Below are positions 1 to 9,276 of a stretch of DNA of 64,000 nt, in pieces. Origin of the DNA: Microthrixaceae bacterium (GTDB lineage Bacteria > Actinomycetota > Acidimicrobiia > Acidimicrobiales > DATDAH01); assembly GCA_020637195.1 (NCBI GenBank), contig JACJWK010000017.1:16757-80756 (forward strand), given 5' to 3'. The translations under genes and the position numbers were made by a program. The first letter of the stretch is position 1. Each line of letters begins with the position of its first letter. The notes under the pieces were generated by a model. The model saw only the letters and a list, made by a program, of their open reading frames with translations, ran no database searches and was not told the DNA's origin.

Positions 1-315
1 GGCATCAAGCAGGCGAACATCTCCGCGATCGAGAACGGGCGCCGGCAACCGAGCGCCGAGACGCTGCACCGGCTCCTCGCCGCGTGCGGCTACGACCTGG
101 TTGCCGTCTCGAGCGACGAACGAATCCACCTCGTCCCGCCGCCGGCGCCGGGCGAACCGGAGGTCGTCGGCGACCTGCTCACCGAGCGCGACCGCACCGA
201 CCCGTTCGAGTCACCATCACTGATCGGGGCCGACACCCCGGTCGAGCTTCGAGCCCGGCTGCTCGTCGCCGTGCTCGACGCGTCGGAGGCCACCATCCGG
301 GGGCGGTTGCGCTGA
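1..315 (+). CDS. XRE-type HTH regulator, 5' part outside window
   Basis: The frame is open from base 1 to the TGA at 313-315. The visible start, GIKQANISAIENGRRQPSAE, is the recognition-helix half of an XRE/Cro helix-turn-helix domain. About 60 further residues without a recognised domain follow. The stop overlaps the ATG of the next gene by one base (TGATG), so the two are translationally coupled. An XRE protein paired with a nucleotidyltransferase suggests an antitoxin or autoregulator; that role is inferred. The N-terminus is missing because the window begins inside the gene. Confidence 0.75.
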   Translation, partial: GIKQANISAIENGRRQPSAETLHRLLAACGYDLVAVSSDERIHLVPPPAPGEPEVVGDLLTERDRTDPFESPSLIGADTPVELRARLLVAVLDASEATIRGRLR

Positions 316-860
316 TGGACTTCGTCGAGCTCATCGTGTCCGTGCACGAGCACCTCGACCGGGGTGGGATCGCCCACGCCTTCGGCGGCGCGCTCGCCCT
401 GGGCTACGTGGCGGAGCCCCGGGGCACCGTCGACATCGACGTCAACGTGTTCGTGCCGACCGCGCGCCTCGACGAGGTGACGAGCGCGCTCGAGCCGGCG
501 GGATTCCGCCCTCCCGACGAGGTGGCGGCGGGGCCCCCGGTCGCGGGCGTCCGCTTCACCCACACCTCCGAGCCGTTCCCCCTCGACGTCTTCCCGTCGC
601 TCGACGAGCGCTACACCGACATCGAACGGCGGGTCGTCCGCCACCCGTTCGGCCGCCGCGACGACGTGCTCCCGTTCCTGTCCGCCGAGGACCTCTGCGT
701 CTTCAAGCTCTCGTTCAACCGGGCAAAGGACTGGCTCGACCTCGCCGCCATCGCGACGGCTCGCCCCGACCTCGATCTCGACGTGGTCACCGAACTGCTC
801 GTCGCCCTCCGCGGCCCGACCATGCATCCCCGCCTCGCCCGCTTCCGCGCCCTGGTGTGA
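315..860 (+). CDS. Nucleotidyltransferase-fold protein, possible toxin partner
   Basis: 181 residues. The N-terminal part has the nucleotidyltransferase layout: a Gly-Gly-Ala-Leu-Ala helix, then R-G-T-V-D-I-D-V, giving the acidic D-x-D metal motif around residues 46-48. A further conserved-looking patch is LSAEDLCVFKL, typical of AbiEii/MNT-like families, where this segment precedes the C-terminal helices. The ATG at 315 is chosen because it overlaps the stop of the upstream XRE gene; longer upstream frames would run through that gene. A two-gene XRE plus nucleotidyltransferase unit is a known toxin-antitoxin arrangement, but toxicity here is inference. Confidence 0.65.
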   Translation: MDFVELIVSVHEHLDRGGIAHAFGGALALGYVAEPRGTVDIDVNVFVPTARLDEVTSALEPAGFRPPDEVAAGPPVAGVRFTHTSEPFPLDVFPSLDERYTDIERRVVRHPFGRRDDVLPFLSAEDLCVFKLSFNRAKDWLDLAAIATARPDLDLDVVTELLVALRGPTMHPRLARFRALV

Positions 861-932
861 CCGTGAGGCGCACGGCGGCGACGTCGCGCCGGAGCGCAGC
901 GGCCACCGTCGCCCCGGCGACGCCGGTGAGGG

Positions 933-1397
933 TCAGCGGGGGTGGAAGCGCAGCCAGGTGGCGGTCATGGTCGCCCGGGTCTTGCCGTCGGCGCTGAGCT
1001 CGGCGTGCACCACGATCTCCTGCCCGGAGATGCTCACCGGCTCGGCGACGAGTTGCACGGGCGCGGCCAGCGGCGACGGGCGCAGGAAGCGCACGTCGAA
1101 GCCGGCGGTGATGAACGGGATGGGGGCGCCCGGATCGGGCTCCCACCCGCGCGGCGCGGCCTCCCAGAGGACGACCGCCGCCGTGTGGCAGTCGAGCACG
1201 GTGGCGATGATGCCGCCGTTGAGGAAGCCGAAGCCGTTGTCGTGCTCCGGGCCCGAGGGGAACTCGGCGACCGTGCGCTCCCCGTCCCGGTAGCTGCGCA
1301 GGTGGAAGCCGTCGGGGTTGGCGTGCCCGCACCCGAAGCAGGTGACGCCCGGATAGAGGGACTCCTGGATGCTGAGGCCGCCTGGGTCGACGCTCAC
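933..1397 (-). CDS. PaaI-type hotdog thioesterase family protein
   Basis: 154 residues from the GTG at 1397. The centre carries the hotdog signature: an FGFLNGGIIATVLDCHTAA helix (the N-G-G helix of PaaI-like acyl-CoA thioesterases), followed by strands in FITAGFDVRFLRP and ending ATMTATWLRF. A CFGCGHANPDG segment near the start is common in actinobacterial members of this family. The likely reaction is hydrolysis of an acyl-CoA thioester in the cytoplasm; the substrate cannot be read from sequence. It is a monocistronic gene facing away from the nucleotidyltransferase. A longer in-frame start at 1469 exists, but its first 24 residues look like non-coding sequence. Confidence 0.75.
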   Translation of the reverse strand: MSVDPGGLSIQESLYPGVTCFGCGHANPDGFHLRSYRDGERTVAEFPSGPEHDNGFGFLNGGIIATVLDCHTAAVVLWEAAPRGWEPDPGAPIPFITAGFDVRFLRPSPLAAPVQLVAEPVSISGQEIVVHAELSADGKTRATMTATWLRFHPR

Positions 1398-1544
1398 CGG
1401 TCCGCCCGTCGTCCGTCGGTGGCCGGGACCCGGCCCTTCGGTGCTGCACCGGTGATGGGGCCCTCTCACGGGAGCACGTCGGCGCGCTCCGCAGCCCGAC
1501 CGTACCGCTGGCCCGCCCCCGCGGCGCTCAGCTGAACGTCGCCG

Positions 1545-2303
1545 CTACACGCGCTCGCGGAGCCAGGCGATGTCGTCCTTGCGGCCGTCGTCGCCGGTCT
1601 CGCAGATGACGGGGGCGCCGGCGGTGCGGACGACCTCGACGAGGGCGTCGGGGTCGACCTGGCCCTGGCCCAGGTGCTCGTGGCGGTCCCGGCCCGAGCC
1701 GTGGGGGTCCTTCGAGTCGTTGCAGTGGACGAGGTCGATGCGGCCGGTGATGGCGAGCAGGCGCTCGGCGGCGTCGATCATGGTCTCGCCGGCGGCGTGG
1801 GCGTGGCAGGTGTCGAGGCAGAAGCCGATGCCGAACGGGGCGATGTGGTCCCACAGCCGGGCGATGGTGTCGAAGTGGCGGGCCATCGCGTGGTCGCCGC
1901 CGGCGGTGTTCTCGAGGTAGATCGGCACCTCGGACTCGACCGCCTGGAGGCCCTTCACCCAGCGCACGAAGCCCTCGGCCTCGTCGTCGTCGGCGGTGAC
2001 GTGGCCTCCGTGGACGATGACCGCGGTGGCGTCGATCTCGGCCGCCGCCTCGCAGGTCTGCTGGAGGATCTTGCGGCTGGGGATGCGGATGCGGTTGTTG
2101 GGCGAGGCGAGGTTGATGACGTAGGGGGCGTGGACGTACACCGGCACCGGCGACGCCTTCAGCGCCTCGGCGTCGGGATGCGGCGGCGGCTTCTTCCAGC
2201 CCTGCGGGTCGCCCAGGAACAGCTGGAGGCAGCCGGCGTCCTCGGCCAGCGCGGTGCCGAGCGGATCGTCGGGGCCGACGTGCGAGCCGATGGGAGCGTC
2301 CAT
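1545..2303 (-). CDS. nfo: Endonuclease IV (AP endonuclease, family 2)
   Basis: 252 residues, a TIM-barrel AP endonuclease. Recognisable blocks are VHAPYVINLASPN, IVHGGHV, IYLENTAGGD, FCLDTCHAHAAG, LVHCNDSKDPHGSGRDRHEHLGQG (given here as a region, zinc ligands H, D, H) and the final ICETGDDG glutamate. These carry the His, Glu and Asp ligands of the trinuclear zinc site. It cleaves 5' to abasic sites in base excision repair. The length is slightly below the usual 280. The ATG at 2303 is supported by a -10-like TAGGTT exactly six bases upstream and by the absence of a Shine-Dalgarno sequence. Confidence 0.9.
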   Translation of the reverse strand: MDAPIGSHVGPDDPLGTALAEDAGCLQLFLGDPQGWKKPPPHPDAEALKASPVPVYVHAPYVINLASPNNRIRIPSRKILQQTCEAAAEIDATAVIVHGGHVTADDDEAEGFVRWVKGLQAVESEVPIYLENTAGGDHAMARHFDTIARLWDHIAPFGIGFCLDTCHAHAAGETMIDAAERLLAITGRIDLVHCNDSKDPHGSGRDRHEHLGQGQVDPDALVEVVRTAGAPVICETGDDGRKDDIAWLRERV

Positions 2304-2309
2304 CCCCCG

Positions 2310-2315
2310 AACCTA
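2310..2315 (-). promoter_or_regulatory. -10 element TAGGTT for a leaderless nfo transcript
   Basis: On the minus strand TAGGTT is followed by six bases and then the ATG of nfo. This spacing puts the expected transcription start at the A of the ATG. No purine-rich ribosome binding site lies between them. The same layout recurs at many other genes in the window. Confidence 0.6.
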
Positions 2316-2377
2316 CCGGCGTGCCCCGTCGGCCGCCGACACGCGAACCGGAGGCGATGGCCGTCGGTTCCCGACCG

Positions 2378-4105
2378 CTATCGCCTCGGGAACGACGGAG
2401 GGAGGAGGGGGTCGAGGGCGGCGCCGCTGCCGTCGGTCAGGTGCGTGGGGACGGGCAGGTCGCCGGCGCCGGCGAGCAGGTCGTCGCAGCGGGCGGTGGC
2501 ACCGTCCGCCGCAGCGGCGTCGGAGGCCCGGCCCCGCGCCAGGGCCTCGTCGAGCAGGGCCCGTTCGGCGGGGCCCAGCAGGGCGAGGTCGTCCGAGACG
2601 ATGGCCATGCCCCCGGACACGCCGACGGCGAGGGCCCACGCCCGCGCCACCTCGGGCGCCAGCCGGGTCTCGGACGTCCGCAACATGATGCAGTCCGGGT
2701 CGTTCAGCCAGAGCCGGCGGTGCAGGAACGAGCGGGCGAGGGTGGAGCGCCACGCGCCCCTGGTGGCGGGGCTGACCTCCTCGTAGCCCGGCATGGCGAA
2801 GTCGTCGACGCGCTCCCACGAGGGCGCGACGTCGGGGCCGATGCGCATGCCGTCGACCACGCCCACGACGGCGCCCAGGGGGCACCCGCACGCGAGGAGG
2901 AAGGTGTCGTCGCCGGCGCCCCGGCGGATGGCCTCGTAGCCCCGGCGCACCCGTTCGGCCGGCGTGGCCGTGGGATCGGCCCACCGCCCGCCCTCGAGCG
3001 CGGGCACGCAGGTGAAGTCGAGCTTGAGGTAGCGGTAGCCCATCTCGACGAGCGCGGCCGCGGTGTCGGCCAGGTGCTGCTGCACCTCGTCGTCGGTGGT
3101 GTCGAGGGTGGCCTGGAAGCCGTCCCAGTCCGGGTTCCACCAGCCCGTCAGGAGCTCGCCGCCCTCGGCCTGGCGGGCCGCCCAACCGGGGTGCGCGGCG
3201 AGCACCGCCGAACCGGGGTGGGCGAGGAACGGGGCCATCCAGATGCCCGGGGTGTAGCCGGCGCCGGCGATGTCCGCGGCCAGGCGGTCGACGCCCGAGG
3301 AGAACTTCTCGTTGGTGACCAGCCAGTCGCCGATCGCGGCCTGGTACCCGTCGTCCACCTGGAAGACGTCGAAGGGCCAGTCGCCGGCCCGGGCCAGGTT
3401 GGCGCGGACGTGCTCCTCGGTGAGCGAGTGGAAGTAGTGGTACCAGCTGCACCAGCCCACCTGGTAGGGCGCGGCGACCCGCGCCGCCTCGGCCTCGCCC
3501 ACCGCGTCCGCCCAGGCCTCGAGCAGCGGCGCCGCGGCGGGCCCGTCGGCGGCCACCACGTCGTGCAGCGACCGGACGCGGCCCGCCCCGAGCTCGGCCC
3601 CACCGAGGAAGGCCTCGGCGACCACCTCGACGGCGCCGTCGTCGAGGCGGCGGAGCCGCAGGGTGCCCTCGTGGGTGGCGCCGCCGAGGAAGCCCACCAG
3701 CCGGACGGGGTCGTCGGCGCCGGCGCCGCGGAAGGCGGTGACCTGTTCCGAGCGGACCTCACCGTCGGGTGCGACCGCCGGGTCCGCGTGGTGCACGCGC
3801 CGGGCGAAGCCCACGACGTCGTCCATCATCGGATCGCCGGTCCGTGTGCGCGACGGGTCGACGTGCTCGCCGAGGGTCACCGCCCCCGTCGGGGACCACG
3901 ACTGGTAGCCGTGCTGGAACACGCGCACCGGGGGCGATCCCGCCGCCTCGACCCGGAACCGCAGGCGGACCGCCCGCACGGCGACGGGGCGGTCGCCGGC
4001 GTTGGCCACGGACCACGACCAGCGCCGACCGGCCACCACCTCCTCGACCGCCACCTCGAGCCCGGGACGGTCCGGGACGATCTCGGAGCCCTCGAGTCGC
4101 AGCAC
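2378..4105 (-). CDS. Alpha-galactosidase, glycoside hydrolase family 36-like
   Basis: 575 residues. An N-terminal beta-sandwich (about 1-200, with FQHGYQSWSPTG) precedes a TIM barrel opened by GWCSWYHYFHSLTEEHV. Catalytic landmarks are FQVDDGYQ, YLKLDF with the likely nucleophile Asp363, and RIGPDVAPSWE with the likely acid/base Asp425. This is the GH36/GH27 pattern for retaining alpha-galactosidases, which remove terminal alpha-galactose from oligosaccharides; other alpha-hexosidase activities are possible. No signal peptide is visible, so a cytoplasmic enzyme is expected. It lies 21 bp downstream of, and in the same direction as, the GGDEF-EAL gene. It starts at GTG with GGAG about 10 bases upstream. 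Confidence 0.85.
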   Translation of the reverse strand: MLRLEGSEIVPDRPGLEVAVEEVVAGRRWSWSVANAGDRPVAVRAVRLRFRVEAAGSPPVRVFQHGYQSWSPTGAVTLGEHVDPSRTRTGDPMMDDVVGFARRVHHADPAVAPDGEVRSEQVTAFRGAGADDPVRLVGFLGGATHEGTLRLRRLDDGAVEVVAEAFLGGAELGAGRVRSLHDVVAADGPAAAPLLEAWADAVGEAEAARVAAPYQVGWCSWYHYFHSLTEEHVRANLARAGDWPFDVFQVDDGYQAAIGDWLVTNEKFSSGVDRLAADIAGAGYTPGIWMAPFLAHPGSAVLAAHPGWAARQAEGGELLTGWWNPDWDGFQATLDTTDDEVQQHLADTAAALVEMGYRYLKLDFTCVPALEGGRWADPTATPAERVRRGYEAIRRGAGDDTFLLACGCPLGAVVGVVDGMRIGPDVAPSWERVDDFAMPGYEEVSPATRGAWRSTLARSFLHRRLWLNDPDCIMLRTSETRLAPEVARAWALAVGVSGGMAIVSDDLALLGPAERALLDEALARGRASDAAAADGATARCDDLLAGAGDLPVPTHLTDGSGAALDPLLPPSFPRR

Positions 4106-4126
4106 GTCCGTCGTCTCCGTCCCGCC

Positions 4127-6634
4127 CTACAGCCAGGGCCGGGGGTCGGCCAGCAGCTCGGCGATGTCGTCGGCCGGGGCCGGCCGGCTGAAGAGGTAGC
4201 CCTGCACCACGTCGCAGCCCAGCTCCCGCAGGGTGGCCAGCTGCTCCTCGGTCTCGACCCCCTCGCCCACCACGGTGAAGCCCAGGGACTGCCCGAGCAC
4301 GATGGCCGCGGAGATGATGGCCCGGTCGGGCGAGCCCGGACGCTCGAGGCCGGCGACGAAGGACTGGTCGATCTTGAGGTGGTTCGCCATCGGGAACCGG
4401 CGCACGTAGTCGAGGGTGGCGTAGCCGGTGCCGAAGTCGTCGATGGCGAAGCCGACGCTCATGTCGCACAGCTGGCGCAGGGTCTCGACGAGGCCCAGCC
4501 CGGCCGCCAGGGCGGACTCGGTCACCTCGAAGCACAGCCGGTGGGGCGCGAGGCCCGACGCGTCGAGGACGCGGCCGACGCGGGTGAGGAACTGCTCGTC
4601 GGCGAGCTGGCGCACCGAGAGGTTGACCATCACCGTGAGGTCGGGGGCGAGCGCCGTCCACTCGACGAGCTGGTGGGCGGCCTGCTCGAGCACCTGCTCG
4701 CCGAGGGGGACGATCAGGCCGATGTCCTCGGCGGCGGGGATGAACTCGGCGGGGGGCACGAGCCCGTGACCGGGGCGGTCCCAGCGCACGAGCGCCTCGA
4801 CCGCGGTGATGGTCCCGGTGCGCACGTCGATCAGCGGCTGGTAGTGGACCACGAGCTGGTCGTCCGCCACGGCCACGTGCAGCTCGCGCTCGAGGTCGAG
4901 GCGCTTGACCACCTGGCGGTGCAGGTCCTCCTCGAACACCTCGTAGCGCGACCGGCCCCGCTCCTTGGCGCGGTACATCGCGGCGTCGGCGTTGCGCACC
5001 AGGGACTCGGCCTCGGCGGCCAGGTCCACGGGCTCGCCGGCACCGGTCGAGTCGGGTCGCGGCTCGGTGTCGCCGCCCGCGATCGCGATGCCCACGCTCG
5101 CCCGCACGAACACCGTGGTGTCGTCGAGCTCGAAGGGCGGCTCGAGCTCCATCGCCAGCCGGGTGGCCACCGCGGCCGCCCCCGCCTCACCGGCCACGTC
5201 CTCGCAGACGAGCAGGAACTCGTCGCCCCCGAAGCGCCCCACCGTGTCGCCGGCCCGCAGCGGTCGGTGGAACCGGGTGGCGACCTGCTGGAGCAGGCGG
5301 TCGCCGGCGGCGTGGCCGAGGCTGTCGTTGATCACCTTGAAGTCGTCGAGGTCGATGAACAGGACGGCGAGCGTGGTGCCGAGCCGCCGGCTCCGGGCGA
5401 CGGCCTGCTCGATGCGGTCGAGCAGCAGCGAGCGGTTGGGCAGGCCGGTGAGCTGGTCGTGGAGGGCCTCGTGCTCGAGGGTGGCCTCGAACTCGGCCCG
5501 CTCGACCGCGATCGACGCCAGGTGGGTGACCCGCTCGAGCAGCACCAGCTCGTCGGGCAGCGGGGCACGGGCCTCGGGCAGGTAGGCGGCGATGGCCCCG
5601 ACGAGGCCGCCGGTGGTGGGGGCGTCCAGGCGCAGCGCCCAGCAGGACCGGAGCCCGTGGGCCACCAGCACGTCGCGCGCCGGCGCCCAGCGGAAGTCGG
5701 TGGCGATGTCGTCGTAGACCACCGCCGGCGGCCCCGGCGCCCGCAGCGACCGGCCCAGGGTGGACGTGCTGGGCACGTCGTCCATGGCCGCCACGACCTC
5801 CGGGGGCAGCGTCGGCGCCACGGTCACCCGGACCCGCCCCGAGTCGTCGAGCTGGCCCACCGAGCACTGGGCGCCGGGGATGCGGCGCTCGACGACGGCG
5901 ACGAGGGCGGCCAGCGTCTCGTCGAGGGGCATGCCCCGCGCCACCCGCTCGAGCACGTCGCTCTGCTCGGCCAGCAGGTCGGCCACGGCCCGGTGGCGGG
6001 AGACGTCGCGGCAGTTGAGCACGATGCCCTGCACCGCCGGGAGGTCGAGGAGGTTCGTGGCGAGGACGCTGAGGTGGCGCCACGAACCGTCGGCGTGCCG
6101 CCCCCGCAGCTCGGTGGGGGTGCGCTTGGCGACGCCCCGCACCTCGTCGCCGAAGTCGTCGAGCACCCGGTGCAGGTCCTCGGGGTGGACGAGCTCGAAG
6201 CAGTTCCGGCCCAACAGCTCGTCGGCCTCGTAGCCCAGCACGAGCCCGATGGCCTGGCCGACGTAGGTCATGGCGCCCTGGTCGTCGGTGATGATGAGCA
6301 CGTCGTCGCTGTGCTCGATGATGGCGCGGGCCCAGTCCTCGGTCCGGCGCAGGGCCTCCTCGCTGGCGGCGACGTCGGACACGTCACGCAGGATCCACAG
6401 CCAGCTCGTGGGCTCGCTCCACAGCGTGATGTACTTCGCCTCGACGACGAAGGTGGACCCGTCGCGCCGGTGCAGCACGACCCGCTCGTGCACCGGCACG
6501 CCGGCCTCCATGGCCTCGAGCAACTCGGCGATGAGCTCCTGGTCGGTCTCGGGGCCGATGGGCACCCGGGGTCTCCCCAGCAGGTCGTCGCTCGGCCAGC
6601 CCGTCAGGCGCTCGAGCGCGTCGTTCACCCACAC
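4127..6634 (-). CDS. PAS-GAF-GGDEF-EAL cyclic-di-GMP signalling protein, N-terminus probably truncated
   Basis: 835 residues as an open frame. Order: partial PAS (1-95), second PAS (about 100-215, DVLIITDDQGAMTYV), GAF-like domain (about 225-385), GGDEF domain with intact RFGGDEF (469-473), EAL domain with VEALVRW and DDFGTGYATLDY. Both active-site motifs are intact, so diguanylate cyclase and phosphodiesterase activity are both possible. No membrane segment is seen. The start is a GTG inside PAS1 (WVNDALERLTGW normally lies in the middle of a PAS strand set), and an in-frame TGA sits seven codons upstream. Because the adjoining 2.6 kb carries many single-base losses, the true N-terminus is probably hidden by a frameshift. 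Confidence 0.85.
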   Translation of the reverse strand: MWVNDALERLTGWPSDDLLGRPRVPIGPETDQELIAELLEAMEAGVPVHERVVLHRRDGSTFVVEAKYITLWSEPTSWLWILRDVSDVAASEEALRRTEDWARAIIEHSDDVLIITDDQGAMTYVGQAIGLVLGYEADELLGRNCFELVHPEDLHRVLDDFGDEVRGVAKRTPTELRGRHADGSWRHLSVLATNLLDLPAVQGIVLNCRDVSRHRAVADLLAEQSDVLERVARGMPLDETLAALVAVVERRIPGAQCSVGQLDDSGRVRVTVAPTLPPEVVAAMDDVPSTSTLGRSLRAPGPPAVVYDDIATDFRWAPARDVLVAHGLRSCWALRLDAPTTGGLVGAIAAYLPEARAPLPDELVLLERVTHLASIAVERAEFEATLEHEALHDQLTGLPNRSLLLDRIEQAVARSRRLGTTLAVLFIDLDDFKVINDSLGHAAGDRLLQQVATRFHRPLRAGDTVGRFGGDEFLLVCEDVAGEAGAAAVATRLAMELEPPFELDDTTVFVRASVGIAIAGGDTEPRPDSTGAGEPVDLAAEAESLVRNADAAMYRAKERGRSRYEVFEEDLHRQVVKRLDLERELHVAVADDQLVVHYQPLIDVRTGTITAVEALVRWDRPGHGLVPPAEFIPAAEDIGLIVPLGEQVLEQAAHQLVEWTALAPDLTVMVNLSVRQLADEQFLTRVGRVLDASGLAPHRLCFEVTESALAAGLGLVETLRQLCDMSVGFAIDDFGTGYATLDYVRRFPMANHLKIDQSFVAGLERPGSPDRAIISAAIVLGQSLGFTVVGEGVETEEQLATLRELGCDVVQGYLFSRPAPADDIAELLADPRPWL

Positions 6635-6654
6635 GGTGCGGTGCTGCCGTCGTC

Positions 6655-6889
6655 ACCCGGGCGGCCACGAGAGGCGTCGCTGACCTGCGCGCGGCGACGT
6701 GGAACGCCTCGGCTTACTGCAACCGGCGCGCTGCCGGCGGCGTCACGGCGCTCGGACGGGCGGCGGTCAGCCATCAGCGCCCGTCCTCGTGCATTTCGGC
6801 GTCGACGCCCTCGTCCAGGGCCCCGCAGCGCCAGGCGGCGATCGTGGTCGTGGTGGTGGCGGTGGGGATCCATGGACGGGGCCGGCGAC
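6655..6889. other. Segment without a confident gene
   Basis: About 235 bases between the truncated start of the GGDEF-EAL gene and the end of the MBL hydrolase relic. On the minus strand one frame reads through and could be joined to the GGDEF-EAL protein by a single base change. It may therefore contain that protein's lost N-terminus. I see no RNA gene or repeat here. Confidence 0.4.
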
Positions 6890-7774
6890 GCCGACCCGGC
6901 GCTGGTCCAACCATCAGCGGAACCCGCGGCGGTGGAGTGGATGCCGTTCAGGGTCTCGAGACTTAACCCAGCGCAGGGTCCACGTCGCCGGGTCGTCGCC
7001 GAACGCCCCGTCAGCTGCGGCGGCGATATCGCGCCGTACCGCCAGGCCGCCTCGGCGACCTCGGCCCAGCGGCGAGCGTGTCGTGGGCCTCGGCGAGGAT
7101 CTCGGCGAGGTCGGGCACCAGCCCGAAGTGCGCCAGGGCGATGCCGGCAGGCCGCCGCTCGGCAGAAACGGTCCAGCGAGTGCAGGGCCTGGTCAGGTCG
7201 AAGTCGGGCGGCAGCGTGGCCGGGCGCAGGATGCCCGCGTCGGGCAGGCGCACGCCCACGCGTCGCCTGCGAACAACAGGCCGCTCTCAGAGTCGTGCAG
7301 CGAGGTGGTGCTTGGCGTGCCCGGGGGGAGTCGACCGTGGTGAGCGTGCGGTTTGGGCCCACCAGGATCGCCTCGCCGTCGGCAGGACGTGCACGCTCGG
7401 CCGCAGGGCTCGAGGCGACCGTACAGCGAGTCGAGCAGGTCGCCGTAGACGGTGGCGGCGCTGGCCACCAGGCGGCTGGGGTCGACCAGGTGGCGGGCGC
7501 CGCGCCGTGGACGTACACGGTGGCCGGGGAAGGCCTGGCCACGTCGCCCACCCGCCGGCGTGGTCGAGGTGGATGTGGGTGACGGCGATGCCGGCCAGGT
7601 CGCCGGGGCGACGCCCAGGCCGTCAGGGCGGTGAGCAGCTCGTCCACCGAGCTCGGCTGCCCGTCTCGACGAGCACGGGCGCCGGGCCCCACGAGGTAGC
7701 CCTGCGGTGGCTGCTCCCACCCCGAGGAGGTGTCGATCTGTCGGACTCCCCGGCCTGATCTCCACGTCGGCCAC
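6890..7774 (-). pseudogene. MBL-fold metallohydrolase, broken by several frameshifts
   Basis: Pieces in all three minus frames add up to one metallo-beta-lactamase-fold protein. They read, in order: VRQIDT, YLVGPGA, ELLTALTA, the zinc motif region (THIHLDHAGG after repairing one frame), VDPSRLVASAATVYGDLLDSLYG, EAILVGPNRTLTTVDSPG, HDSESGLLFAGDA, GVRLPDAGILRPATLPPDF and IALAHFGLVPDLAEILAEAH. The HxHxDH motif and the later Asp and His are those of glyoxalase II-like hydrolases. The likely start is the GTG at 7774. Each break is repaired by adding one base to a short run of identical bases, so this is more likely a sequence-quality artefact than decay. Boundaries are approximate. Confidence 0.7.
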
Positions 7775-7806
7775 GACGGGCAGGTTTCCACAGGCACCGC
7801 TGGCGG

Positions 7807-8522
7807 TCAGACAGGCGGAGGCCCGGGGAGGGGCCAGGCGGTGGGCGGCGAGGCGCTCGGCGTCGGCGAGCAGCGCGGCGGTGGCATCGTCCTGCATGAT
7901 CCGACCGGCGTCGAGGACCACCGCCCGGGGCAGAGCTCAGCGCGTAGGGCAGGTCGTGGGTCACCACGACCAGGGGTGAGCTCGAGGCTCAGCGACGGCG
8001 GCGAGCTCGCCTGCGCCGCCAGGTCGAGGTTGGCCGACGGCTCGTCGAGCACGAAGCGTCGTCAGGTGCGCGCTCGCGAGCACGGTGGCCACGGCCACCC
8101 GGCGCTGCTCCCCAGGCTCAGGTGGTGGGGAAACGGTCGGCGCTGGCCATCCCCACCACCTCGAGGGCCTCGACCACCCAGGCCTCGACCTCGTCGGGCT
8201 GGAGGCCGAGGTTGGCGGCCCGAAGGCGACGTCCTGGCGGACGGTCGGGCAGAAGAGCTGGTCGTCAGGGTCCTGGAACACGAGGCCGACCCGGCGCCGG
8301 ATCTCCCGCAGCGACGCCTGGTCGGCGGTGTCGAGCCCGTCGACGGTGACCCGCCGGCGGTCGGCGCCAGCACCCCGTTGAGGTGCAGGACGAGGTGGTC
8401 TTGCCGGCGCCGTTGGGGCCCAGCACCGCGACCTGCTCCCCCGTCGCCGCGGCCAGGTCCACACCCTGCAGCGCCGCACGCCCGTCAGGATAGGTGTAGC
8501 GGACCGAGTCAGGCGAGACCAC
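7807..8522 (-). pseudogene. cbiO: ECF transporter ATPase CbiO, broken by about ten frameshifts
   Basis: The reconstructed protein keeps every ABC ATPase motif: SVRYTYPDGRAALQGVDL, Walker A GPNGAGKTT, Q-loop VGLVFQDPDDQLFCPTV, signature LSLGEQRRVAVA (after repair), Walker B plus D-loop LDEPSANLD, switch VTHDLPYAL and C-terminal VVLDAGRIMQDD. It would energise uptake of cobalt or nickel together with CbiM and CbiQ. It begins at GTG 8522, overlapping the end of cbiQ. All breaks can be restored by adding one base to a homopolymer of two to five (for example CCC read as CC just after Walker A). I therefore read it as a real gene in a poor consensus rather than a pseudogene. Confidence 0.8.
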
Positions 8523-8523
8523 G

Positions 8524-9276
8524 TCAGACTGCCCGACCAGCGCCAGCGCAGCGCCGGCCAACGACGGCGAGGAACCACGACACCGCGGAGCCGCTCTCGG
8601 CCGGGCGGGCGGACCGGTCGTCGGGAGCGGGACGTGCCGTCGAAGCCGCAGGCGACCATCGCCAGGTGGACCCGCTCGCCCCGCTCGGAACGAGCGCACG
8701 AACAGGGGTCCTGCCGTGGCCGCGACGCCCAGGCCTGCCAGAGCCAGCGGGGGTCGTCCTTCAGTGATACCTCGCGCCACCCGCAGGCGCTCAGCTCGCC
8801 GACGCACGGCGCCGTAGCGCACCATAAACCGGCGATCGCGGTGAGCACCGCAGGGCGCGCAACTGCCGTGCAGCGAGGAGGTCCAGGACGGGGTCGCGGT
8901 GGCGAGCACGACCGCGACAGCCACGCCGAGGGTGCCCTTCACGAGGATGCCCATGCCCCACAGCCCGTCGACGGAGAGCGTGAGCGGCCGACGTCGATCG
9001 GGGGCCGCGCCACGAGGGCGCGCAGGCGCGAGCGCGACGAAGGGCGCCTCGATGAGCAGGCGGCGCGCCGTGCGACGGCCGCACCCTCGTCAGGGCGACG
9101 AGCACCACCACGGCCACGGCGTCGACCACGAGCACGGGGACGGCCTCGCGGGCGTGGCCACCACGCCGACGACGAAGCGCTGGCCGCGACCTTCACGTGG
9201 CCGGGCGGTTCCCGTCCCGGGGCACGACCACCGCGTCCGCAGCCGTGTCACCCGCCGGCTGGGCGACCGTCGTCAC
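8524..9276 (-). pseudogene. cbiQ: ECF transporter transmembrane protein CbiQ, frameshifted
   Basis: Fragments in different minus frames give a hydrophobic T-component: HVKVAAS, VVGVVATP, DAVAVVVLVALTRV, LWGMGILVKGTLGVAVAVVLATATP, LTAIAGFMVRYG (after repair), LKDDPRWLWQA, PLFVRSF and ERVHLAMVACGF. The last two are the conserved cytoplasmic-loop segments that contact the ATPase in CbiQ proteins. The start is probably the GTG at 9276, 12 bases after the stop of the cbiN-like gene, and the end overlaps cbiO. The first break is CCCGGCC where CCCGGGCC is expected. Same single-base-loss pattern as its neighbours. Confidence 0.75.

Noticed and set aside
2321..7582. A 1753-residue open frame on the plus strand
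   Set aside because: It is antisense to the alpha-galactosidase and GGDEF-EAL genes, which have full domain signatures. Its Glu/Val/His/Gly-rich sequence is the usual antisense artefact of GC-rich coding DNA.
8265..8954. The 229-residue frame as one novel fusion of a membrane part and an ATPase part
   Set aside because: It joins a piece of cbiQ to the start of cbiO through frameshifted sequence; the natural cbiQ-cbiO border lies inside it.
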